Shown here: positions 33,786 through 42,200 of the stretch, in pieces
How positions within the stretch are numbered: position 1 is the first letter of the stretch
Layout: every line of letters starts with the position of its first letter
Origin: Firmicutes bacterium TM09-10
GTDB lineage: Bacteria > Bacillota > Clostridia > Lachnospirales > Lachnospiraceae
Length of the DNA stretch: 64,000 nucleotides
Direction of reading: 5' to 3'
Assembly: GCA_003481005.1 (NCBI GenBank)
Contig: QUKC01000003.1
Coordinates: 1-64,000 of the forward strand
Notes under the pieces: generated by a model
The model's database searches: none
Told to the model about the DNA's origin: nothing
What the model saw: the letters and a program-made list of their open reading frames with translations, nothing else
Program-made: the position numbers and the translations under genes

Positions 33786-34486
33786 TACCGATTCCTCCTG
33801 AAGCCCGCCTCATCCCGGTATTCGGGATGTCCCTTCAAGTACGGGTCTTTATCGCCGCAGATGGTGTAGTCGCATCGGCAGCCGTCCACGCAGGTGGTCG
33901 TCCGCACCAGCTTGGCATGGAGCAGTTCCATGGACGCAAAGTCCACATTACACAGGGCGGGCATAATATCCGTAAGACCGTGTTTGATAGCAAACTCCGC
34001 TGCCGGGCACGCCGTAAATTCATAATAAATAGGCTTGTCGGTTTCATAAGGCGCAACCGACATCTCGTAATCGTGCCATTTGTCGCAGCCGCTTTTCGCA
34101 CGAACAAACGCCTTGTACATCAGCTTCCTCCAGAACGGCTTGTTGCAGTCCACAAATTTCAGCTTGCGGAAAGTCGGAAGAATCAGATTTTCCTCCATCT
34201 CTTCGATTTCACGGAACGAAGTAACTGCTTTGCAGACCACATAATAGCTCATGATGGCGATGCAGTCGTAGGTACCGCCTACGCCGTTGTGGAAGTTCTT
34301 TTTGCCGCCCAAGTCGGTGCGCCAGTCGGAGAGATAGACCGCGTACTGCCGCTGTACCTTTTCCCATACTGTCTCCCGCTCTGCTTCCGGATAGTGCAGG
34401 GCGATTTTCGCCAGGATTTCTTTCTTGCAAGGCTTTGAATACAGCACATGGCTTTTGAGGTCGAATAGAAGCTCGTTGTCCTTCAT
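33785..34486 (-). CDS. ATC hydrolase-family protein (paralogue 3)
   Basis: A 233-residue member of the same family as 29494-30096. The C-terminal half shows FTACPAAEFA, PALCNVDFAS and CVDGCRCDYTICG, with the CDY-type motif seen in all three copies. The start at 34486 has a GGAGGGAGG ribosome site; the frame runs 36 bases further upstream without one. Three members of one enzyme family in a single operon is unusual and points to a substrate with several heterocycles, or to division of labour. Confidence 0.75.
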   Translation of the reverse strand: MKDNELLFDLKSHVLYSKPCKKEILAKIALHYPEAERETVWEKVQRQYAVYLSDWRTDLGGKKNFHNGVGGTYDCIAIMSYYVVCKAVTSFREIEEMEENLILPTFRKLKFVDCNKPFWRKLMYKAFVRAKSGCDKWHDYEMSVAPYETDKPIYYEFTACPAAEFAIKHGLTDIMPALCNVDFASMELLHAKLVRTTTCVDGCRCDYTICGDKDPYLKGHPEYRDEAGFRRNR

Positions 34487-34537
34487 CTGATTGCCTCCCT
34501 CCTTGTTCTTTCTTGCGTGCATGAGGCCATCTCAGAT

Positions 34538-35221
34538 TTAACCCGCTTTTCGGCAGGCAAAACATGCCATGCTCTTCACTGTTCCAAGTGTTACGGCTTT
34601 GTACAGTTTCCCCAGCCGTTTTTTCAAACTGATGGTCGTTTCGTAGGGCGGTGTGAAAAAACCTGCCTTTTCATAAACATGCCGGACAAACCAATCCGTC
34701 CGCTTGTGCTCATCCTTCACATAAAAGCAGCCGCAGAATGTTCCGCCGGGTCTCAAGACCCGGAAAACCTCCCGATAAGCGGCTTCCTTGTCCGGAAAAG
34801 CATGAAAGCCGTTCAGTGACAAAACGATGTCGAAAGTATCGTCTTCATAGGGAAGCGCCCCCACATCGCCCTGCCGGAAGGTTACATTTTTCAGGTGCAG
34901 GCGGTCAGCCTTTTCCCGTGCCTGCCTCATCATATCGGGCGAATAATCGAGGCAAGTGATGTCTGCCTCCGGCATAGTCTGATAAACCGGCATGGTCAAA
35001 ATACCGGTTCCGACAGGCACCTCAAGCAGCTTACCGGAGAAATACTCCGGAATCCCGGACAGTGCCTTTTCCAGATAGGCGTCGTTTTCCGCCTTGTTCA
35101 TTGCCCACACCAAGCGGCACACCGCTTTCCCACTCAGAGTAGAGCAGGTAATCATGCCGTCATAAAAATTATTCTCGCCGGTCATTCGGTACGCACCGCG
35201 AATGGTCTCTTTGCGTTCCAT
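34538..35221 (-). CDS. Class I SAM-dependent methyltransferase (Methyltransf_11 type)
   Basis: A 227-residue methyltransferase. LLEVPVGTGILT is motif I (V-P for the more usual G-C), ITCLDYSPDMM the acidic loop, and LRPGGTFCG the post-motif. The start at 35221 is chosen for its GGAGGAAAACCC leader. It lies 44 bases after the esterase-like gene and about 50 bases ahead of the ATC-family gene, inside the operon. Specificity unknown. Confidence 0.85.
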   Translation of the reverse strand: MERKETIRGAYRMTGENNFYDGMITCSTLSGKAVCRLVWAMNKAENDAYLEKALSGIPEYFSGKLLEVPVGTGILTMPVYQTMPEADITCLDYSPDMMRQAREKADRLHLKNVTFRQGDVGALPYEDDTFDIVLSLNGFHAFPDKEAAYREVFRVLRPGGTFCGCFYVKDEHKRTDWFVRHVYEKAGFFTPPYETTISLKKRLGKLYKAVTLGTVKSMACFACRKAG

Positions 35222-35265
35222 GGGTTTTCCTCCATGTTTCAATCATCACACGACCGTTTCCGGCC

Positions 35266-36171
35266 TCATTTCTTCAAAATGTCCACGATTTTTGCAAAGT
35301 CCTCCTTTGCCTCCTTGAAGATCGGCAACATACAGTAGCAATGCACCATCTTCGGACGGGCAGACACCGTATAGGGGACATTTGCGCGTTTGCAGGCTTC
35401 CTCAAAGTCCGGCAATGCGCCGTAGAGCACCTCGTCGGCAGAATAGAAGAAGTGAATATCGCCTACGCCGGTAAAATCTCCCCGTGAGCCGGAGAGCATA
35501 TAGTCCGGTACATTCTCGCAGCCATGCCGCATGAGCTTCTCCACCGTCATCATGAAAGCATAGTCGATGGCGACGTCCCTTTCATTGAGTGCCTGCATCC
35601 GCGCCATTTCCGCATCGTTCCACGGCACCTCGCCAGGGGATACGGCAACAATGTGCCTTGGCTGCGACAGCGGTTCAGGCTGCGCGTTATTATGCGCCGC
35701 AATGCCAAGCGCCAACGCGCCGCCGGAGGAAAAGCCGCAGGTACTGACATTTCCGCCGCCATACAGTGCAATCATTTTTCGATAACATTCATACACCATT
35801 GCGTATGTTTCAGTAATGCAGTGCTCCATGCAGAGCGGGTAAAACGGAAACCACACATCACAACCGGTCTCGCGGCAGAGCTTACGCATCACAGGCAGGT
35901 CGCCTTTGTCCGGGCCGATCACCATACCGCCGCCGAAGAAGTAGAGGATCGCGCGCTCGGACGGCTTCAGATGCTCTCGCACGATCAGGCAGGGAAAGCC
36001 GTTTACCGCGATCGTTTCATAATATGCCTTGCGGTCGGTGGGCGTAAAAACGCCACGATGCCGGTTCTGCTTTTCAATTTCCTTTCGCAGTGCATCCTCC
36101 GGCAAGGCGAACGCCTTTTTCGCGCCGGAGAGCTTGTATACGCTGCGTAAGATAGATGCAAAGATACTCAT
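35266..36171 (-). CDS. Alpha/beta hydrolase, HSL/acetyl-esterase (Aes) family
   Basis: A 301-residue esterase. YFFGGGMVIG is the HSL-type oxyanion motif (FGGG where most have HGGG) and GFSSGGALAL the nucleophile elbow. A His near the C-terminus (MVHCYCM) may complete the triad. It starts about 11 bases after the methyltransferase gene at 36183. In a thioester- or ester-linked natural product pathway such enzymes release or open the product, but here the substrate is unknown. Confidence 0.8.
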   Translation of the reverse strand: MSIFASILRSVYKLSGAKKAFALPEDALRKEIEKQNRHRGVFTPTDRKAYYETIAVNGFPCLIVREHLKPSERAILYFFGGGMVIGPDKGDLPVMRKLCRETGCDVWFPFYPLCMEHCITETYAMVYECYRKMIALYGGGNVSTCGFSSGGALALGIAAHNNAQPEPLSQPRHIVAVSPGEVPWNDAEMARMQALNERDVAIDYAFMMTVEKLMRHGCENVPDYMLSGSRGDFTGVGDIHFFYSADEVLYGALPDFEEACKRANVPYTVSARPKMVHCYCMLPIFKEAKEDFAKIVDILKK

Positions 36172-36182
36172 GATTTAGCCCC

Positions 36183-36788
36183 TCATTTCCACGCCGTAAT
36201 GCAGAGCCAGCTTTTCTTTTTGTGTATCTGCACATCGTGAAAGCCCGCCTGCTCCAGATACGTCTTCAGCTCGGCGTCCTTGTAGATGGTCATGCCGCCG
36301 ATGATCTCCGTCCACTTCTTGTCCTTGTCCGTATCGCCGTTGCTTTCGTTGCAGATGAGTAATGTCCCGCCAGGCTTCAGCACCCGGTAAACCTCCCGGA
36401 AGCACTGCGGCAGATCGGGCCAGAAATAGACGGTTTCAAAGGCCGTTACCGCATCAAACCAGTCGCCTGCAAAGATCATATTCGCCACGCTGCCTTGCAG
36501 AACGGTGCAGCGGCCCTCCGCTATGGCGGCCTCGTTGACCTTTTTGGATTTCTCCACACTGACGGGGGAATAGTCAATGCCCTTGACAATACCCTCCGGG
36601 CATTTTTTCAGAAGTCTCTTGATGTTCGCCCCTCCGCCACAGCCGCAGTCCAGCACCTTGGCGTCCAGAGTAAGCTCCAAAAAGCGAAGTCCCCACCGTG
36701 CCACAGGACTGTGCCCCAGGTTCATCATGGCGACCATGATTTTCCCGCCAAGCCCCACAGGCTTTCTGGTGTTCTCAAAAAATGACAT
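36183..36788 (-). CDS. Class I SAM-dependent methyltransferase
   Basis: A 201-residue methyltransferase. VLDCGCGGGANIKRLL is motif I, GIDYSPVSVEKS motif II, and LKPGGTLLICNESNG the post-motif. It starts 4 bases after the first gene of the operon. The N-terminus GGKIMVAMMNLGHSP resembles the membrane-proximal part of the methyltransferase at 59932-60747 but lacks its two helices. Confidence 0.88.
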   Translation of the reverse strand: MSFFENTRKPVGLGGKIMVAMMNLGHSPVARWGLRFLELTLDAKVLDCGCGGGANIKRLLKKCPEGIVKGIDYSPVSVEKSKKVNEAAIAEGRCTVLQGSVANMIFAGDWFDAVTAFETVYFWPDLPQCFREVYRVLKPGGTLLICNESNGDTDKDKKWTEIIGGMTIYKDAELKTYLEQAGFHDVQIHKKKSWLCITAWK

Positions 36789-36792
36789 CTTA

Positions 36793-37407
36793 TCACACCT
36801 CCGATTTCACACATTCCGTATAGGTCAGCGGAAAAGCGGCCTTTAGAACAACACTTTTTCGCACTGTCCAATCATTCTGTTGCAGAAATTTCAGGTATTC
36901 CTCACTCGTCCACTTGCTGTGAAGTGGAAAGCCTGCCAGCTTCATGAAAAAGGCTTTGACCTTGCCGGGAAATGAGTTTTCTGCGTGCGTAAAGGTAGGC
37001 GCGATCAGCACACCGTCATCCTTCAGCACCCGTTTGATCTCTCGCAATGATTTTTCTGGCTGAGGCACAATGTGCAGTGCGTTTGATACGATTACCACAT
37101 CGAATGATTTGCTCGCGTATGGCAGAGAAAACATATCCTGCACGGAAAAACGCAGCTTCACAGAGTAATTCCCCCGTTTGGCCTCTGTAATCATTTCCGG
37201 AGAGGCATCCGTCGCCTCGATGTGTGCCGCTGCTTTTACGATGTGCTTGGCGATCAGTCCCGTTCCGGTAGCCACCTCCAGCACTGTTTTGTCTTTCACG
37301 ACCGGACGGATCAGCTCATACATTTTCTCGTATACTGCCCTGTCTTTTCGCATAAAGCAGTCATACAGACCTGCATTTCTGCCCCAGAAATTCTTGTGTT
37401 CTCGCAT
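36793..37407 (-). CDS. Class I SAM-dependent methyltransferase (first gene of the operon)
   Basis: A 204-residue methyltransferase: VLEVATGTGLIAKHI is motif I, HIEATDASPEMITEA the acidic loop, and LKDDGVLIAPTF the post-motif. It reads MREHKNFWGRNAGLYDCFM at the start, with AAGGAGAGA ahead of the ATG. It is the first gene behind the promoter with two GTTAG palindromes. UbiE/Coq5-like small-molecule methyltransferases share this pattern. Confidence 0.87.
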   Translation of the reverse strand: MREHKNFWGRNAGLYDCFMRKDRAVYEKMYELIRPVVKDKTVLEVATGTGLIAKHIVKAAAHIEATDASPEMITEAKRGNYSVKLRFSVQDMFSLPYASKSFDVVIVSNALHIVPQPEKSLREIKRVLKDDGVLIAPTFTHAENSFPGKVKAFFMKLAGFPLHSKWTSEEYLKFLQQNDWTVRKSVVLKAAFPLTYTECVKSEV

Positions 37408-37419
37408 TTCTGTCTCTCC

Positions 37420-37485
37420 TTTTATAGTTAGATTTATCTAACCAGTACGCGCACATTGACAAGTTAGGTTTGGCTAACTCATGTA
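37420..37485 (-). promoter_or_regulatory. Operon promoter with two GTTAG-N6-CTAAC palindromes
   Basis: Two 16-bp palindromes lie ahead of the first methyltransferase gene: GTTAGATTTATCTAAC (37427-37442) and GTTAGGTTTGGCTAAC (37463-37478). On the minus strand a TTGTCA -35 and a TAGATA -10 with a 16-base spacer fit between and over them, so one site covers the -10 and the other flanks the -35. The second site resembles the DtxR/IdeR box (TTAGGTTAGGCTAACC). A metal-dependent repressor is inferred; other dimeric repressors could use such a site. Confidence 0.6.
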
Positions 37486-37725
37486 TTTAGGAAAAGCCGC
37501 ATTTCTGCGGCCTTTCGGCTTATACAAATAGCTTGCTGCAAGCATCACACATCTGTATTTTCAGCCACTGAGGACAACGCCTCTCGATCTACTCCTTATG
37601 GAAACAGCCAAAATCTATTTTCACACCATTGCGGTGACTTTTGCCTTCTTATCCATATTATATCGTGCCCACTTCTTTTTTGCAATGGTATAGTATCTCT
37701 ATTTTGTCATTTGAAACTTTCAAAA

Positions 37726-37769
37726 GTAAATTCCACCGTCCGCATGCCCTAATGTCAGATGGAATTTAC
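37726..37769. repeat. Inverted repeat in the 37.5-37.9 kb gap
   Basis: GTAAATTCCA (37726-37735) and its exact inverse (37760-37769) enclose 24 bases. They lie in the 400-base gap between the operon promoter and the DUF4143 ATPase gene. No gene is seen in this gap. The pair may be a remnant of a mobile-element end or an operator; nothing more can be said. Confidence 0.4.
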
Positions 37770-37803
37770 CATTTCACTGGAATTTAAAATTTCAAGTTAC
37801 CGG

Positions 37804-37874
37804 CAAAAAAATAGCCAGGTCTCCAATTTCAATCAGAAACCTGGCTATGTAAAAGGGCGGCTCACCGCCGCCCT
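37804..37874 (-). terminator. Double hairpin terminator after the DUF4143 ATPase gene
   Basis: On the minus strand, a G+C hairpin (37854-37860 with 37868-37874) comes first. A second stem, ATAGCCAGGT (37811-37820) with its inverse (37839-37848), follows and ends in a T-run (37810-37804). Confidence 0.75.
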
Positions 37875-37879
37875 CATCG

Positions 37880-39092
37880 TTAATATTCTGTGCTCAATAG
37901 AAAATCTGCAATGTGCATACTCTTAATGCCTTGGTAATTTCCTCCGGCAAATTCATCGGTTTTTAAAACATACTTCGGATAGTTATCCCGGATTTCCAGC
38001 AGTCGTTCATATTCACGCTTTTCTGTCTTCTCGGATTTAATCTCCTGCGTGACCTGCACGTACAACCGGTCATTCTGCTTCTGCGCCACAAAATCGACCA
38101 CACCATCCGGCATTTTCCCAATCGTCACGGTATATCCTCGTCTGCAAAGTTCCAGATACACCACATTTTCCAGACTGGAAGCGACGCTGTCCGGTGTGTA
38201 GCCCAGCACACTGTAACGCAAAGCGGTATCGGCAAGATAAAACTTCTCCTGCGTTTTCAGAATCTCCTTTCCGCGCAGGTCGTATCGAGAACAGCGATGA
38301 AGGAGATATGCTTTCTCCAGCTTTTTCAGATAGCTGTACACTGTTTCATTGTCGATAGAACGATGCTCTGATTTCAGATAATCCGAAATTGATTTTGCTG
38401 AGAATGAATTTCCCACATTCGCAAATGTGTACCGAACCACCCGTTCCAGCTGGTCGATCTTGCGAATCTGGTTTCTCTTTACGATATCCGAGAAAATCGT
38501 GGAATTATAGATATCCCGGACAATCGTATAAACCTCATCCTGTGAATACTCTCGCAGGTGCGTTGCAGGGAAGCCGCCCAAGCGGATATAGTCTGCCAGT
38601 TCAGCATGGATATCCTTTACCTGTGTATACTGCTTTTTAAATTCCAGATATTCCTGAAACGAAAGCGTATAGATACGGAAGGAAACATATCGCCCGGTCA
38701 GGTAAGTCGCTATTTCCGAAGACATCATTCTGGAATTGGAGCCTGTCACATAAAGGTCAACATCGTAATCCGTTGCCAGAGAGTTTACAACTTTCTCCCA
38801 GCCTTCAATTTCCTGAACCTCATCCAGAAAGAGATACGTTCTCCCGGTTGGATTTAGCTTTTCTTTGACAGCCTTGAACATATCCTTCGCTGTCATATCC
38901 TCATAATCCATGGAATCGAAGCGCATGCTGACAATCCTCTCAGACGGAACACCATGCTCCTGTTGCAGCTTCTCCATGATCATTTTAAGGACTGTGGATT
39001 TTCCGCAGCGGCGAACACCCGTCAACACTTTTACAAAAGTTGTGTCGGTGTAGGCCATAATCTTATCGACGTAGAGCGGTCTGTTTATCATA
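37880..39092 (-). CDS. AAA-family ATPase with DUF4143 domain
   Basis: A 403-residue protein. The N-terminal ATPase shows Walker A GVRRCGKST and Walker B YLFLDEVQEI, then the VTGSNSRMM sensor. The C-terminal DUF4143 part (ALRYSVLGYTPD, VVDFVAQK, a PD-(D/E)XK-like VDFVA) completes it. The start at 39092 is chosen for GGAGGTGG directly ahead; the frame runs 128 bases further without support. Proteins of this type are widespread in gut anaerobes; the role is unknown, with nucleic-acid or defence functions suspected. Confidence 0.85.
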
Positions 39093-39258
39093 GGAACCAC
39101 CTCCGTGGTTCCATGATACCGCAAGCGCATAAGAAAATCAACAGGAGTTGCGGTTATAAACCGCAACTCCTGTTGATTTCCACACTGTCTCATCTTCTTT
39201 GTAACGATCTGTCGTTTCATCGTAAAGTTTGTTGGCCTTTAAGGCATGATAAAGACAA

Positions 39259-42200
39259 TTACCGTGCGCGTTTTCTCTTATAGTGGACGGCGCCGGCCAG
39301 AGTAAGGGTACTTGCCAGCAGGAGGACGCTCCACAATGGAAGATTGCTGTTGTCTCCGGTGCTGGCGCTGGCAATGTCCTCGACGAAGATGACCTCGATG
39401 GTATGGGTTCTTCCGACATTCTCAAAGGCGTAGGAATTCACCGCGCCGATGCTCTTGCCGTCGATCTTGACGTCGGCGACAGCATAGCCCTCATCCGTGG
39501 TGATGGTGAAGGTCTGATCTTCGCCCTCGCGGACGCTGACATCGCCGGAGGGAGAAATGGAGCCGCCAGCCCCGGCAGTTGCCTTGATGGTGTAGTTGCT
39601 GTAGTCCCAATCGTCCCCAACGCTATCAGTGGTGATCTTGGTGTCCTTGGGGGGCTCACCGGCGGGAGTGGCCGGTTTAATCATGAGCACGAAGGGGGCG
39701 CTGGTAACGTCGTTGTAGTCCTTGTCCCCCGCCTTGGTTGCAATGACGCTCACGGAGCCGACCTTGACCGGAGTCAGAACGCCGGTATTGGGATCAATGG
39801 TCGCTTCGCCGGTGCTGTGAGCAGTGTCAATGCGGTAGGTCACAGCGCCTGTGCCGGAGCCGCCTCTGGTGGTCAATGTCAACGTCTGACCATAGAACAC
39901 ACTGTCCGCACCGATAATGACAAGTACCTCCTGATTATCCTTTTCTGTCAGGGTGATGTTCAGGATGATGGTGAGGTCCTTGTAGTTGTTGCAGGAAGCT
40001 TTCAGGGTAATGGTGACGGTGTCACCGGCCTTGCCACCGGAAATCGCGTAGGTCAGCAAACTGCCGTCCGCTGCAAAATCATGCTTGGTAAGTGTGATAT
40101 TCGAGCCGTTGCTGACGCTGTATTCGCTATTATAGCTCCACACTTGTCCGCCGGGAAGCCCCGACCAGTCTGGCGTGTAGGTATGCACGGAAGCGTCCGT
40201 GTACTTCTGCGTCAGCTCGACCGTTTTGAGGCTGCCTCCATCCGCCTTCTTCACCATGCCTTTCAGTTCCATATTCTCCACCGTGTTGTAGTTGTCGGTG
40301 TCTGTCGGGGTGAACTCCGTTTTGAGGCTACCGCTATCCGCCTTGTTCACCATGACTTCAAGTTCAATGTTCTCCACCATGTTGTAGTTGTCGGTGTCTG
40401 TCGGGGTAAACTTCGCCCGGAAGGTCTTGGTTACGGTTGAAGCGTCACCCACAGATTTGCTGCTGTCCATCCAGCTCCAGCCGTCCGGCAGCTTTATATC
40501 CGCAAGTCTCTGACCGGATTTTGCCGTCAGGCCGGTGGGAACGGTGTAGTCCGGCGTTGCCTTTTCTACCACAAATTCACAATACCTGGTATTATGCTCA
40601 CAGTAGTTGCCCGTCTCGCCGATCCGTGCAAACATACGGTAAGTACCAGCGTTCAGCGCGGGCGGATTGCTGATATCCCACGTCTGAACGGAGCCGCTGT
40701 CAACAACGGCATAACCGTAGGTCACTTGAGCATTCAAATCACCCGTCCGGTCTGTCAGGGTCGGTGTGCCTGGCGTTTGACCGTAAGTATAGCCCGCCAT
40801 GCTGACCTTGCCATACTGTTGAGCCTTGTTGACTCTGACCGTTGCGGTGCCGGTTGCTTCCGTATAGGTATTCCCATCCTCCGGCGTGAACTTCCATCCG
40901 ACATCATGGCCAAACGTACTCGCATCCAGAATCGTATCGCCCGGTTGCTGCCACGAGAAGGTGCCCTTAACGACCGTATCGCCGACCTTCATCGTACCGG
41001 TGATCTTGATCTTGCTCAGCGACTCACCGTAGGTGAGTTCGGTAGGCGTGAGCGTCGGTGTACCGGTCAGAACCGGGGTGAGCCTGTTCTTCGCGCTGAC
41101 ATTGATGGTCAGGGTGATATCCTGATAGTTGCTCGTGGAGATTGTAACAGTAATCGTGCCGAATTGTCCTTCGTCCGTGCCGCTTCTGTTTGCTTCCAGC
41201 GTCAGCTCACCGGTCTTGCCGTTTACAAGGGTAACATAGGTACCCTTGCCCAGAGCGGTATCAACCTTCTTGTCATAGATGATCTCGCCGTAGTCGCAGG
41301 GAGCAGTCAGCTTCGGCAGCAGCGTCGAGAGGCCAAGGGAATAGGTCTTGTGCAGACCGTTGGTGATGGTCAGCGAGCCAGCCTCTGCTGCGGGTGCAGC
41401 AGCCTTGGTGATCTCGAAGGTCTTGACGGCCTCGCTGAGAACATAGTTGCCGCCTTCAACGTCCTTGACGGTCACAGTCGCAGTACCGGCATTGGTATTG
41501 TTGCTGTAGAAAATCTCGTACTCCTTCGGGTCGATGATGTTGCCGGTGTCGTCCTTGACGGTGACGGTCGGTTCCAGCGCATCGCCGGTGTAGGTGCAGG
41601 GTGCGACTTCAATCGTTGGCGTCACTTCTTTTGGCGTGATCTTCCACTTGACCGTGGCCTTACCGGTGTAGTTGCCGGTACCTTCGATGGTCAGGGGAAT
41701 GCTGTCATTGGCATCGGTGGCCTTGTCGCCGCTTTTGATAACATAGGTGATTCTTGTTTCATACCAGTTCTCCAGCGTCACGCCGGTAATCTTCGGCGAT
41801 TGCTCCGCCGCATTGTACGCAAATTCGTATTTTTCCAGCGTGATGGTTGCGCCCTCGATGGACTTGGGGGCGACGTGGACTTTCACTATGTCGGTTACGG
41901 CTGCGTATTTCTCGTAGCCTTCCGCCGGGGTGAATATCCAATCGACGTAGCAATCGCCGGTTCGGCTGGGTATATCGTATTTATTCGGCCACGCAAAGGT
42001 GCCCTTGACTTCTTCTCCTGTGGTGGGGTCTTTCATCGTGCCCTCGACCGTGAGCCTGCTGTTTTCCAATGTCTGGCAGTAGATGATGCCCGTCGCGCTG
42101 ATTTTGAAGTCATCTGACTTTACGGGCGTGATCTTCTCACCAATAACGACCTTTATGGTCAGCTCGAACTGCTGATAGTTCGCGGCTACAACCGGGGCGG

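Noticed and set aside
40594..42117. Plus-strand open frames of 300-540 codons opposite the surface-protein gene (also 39283-40440, 43939-45552, 45730-46707)
   Set aside because: They are antisense to a convincing 2,580-codon gene, have no domain or ribosome site, and arise from its G+C-rich third positions.
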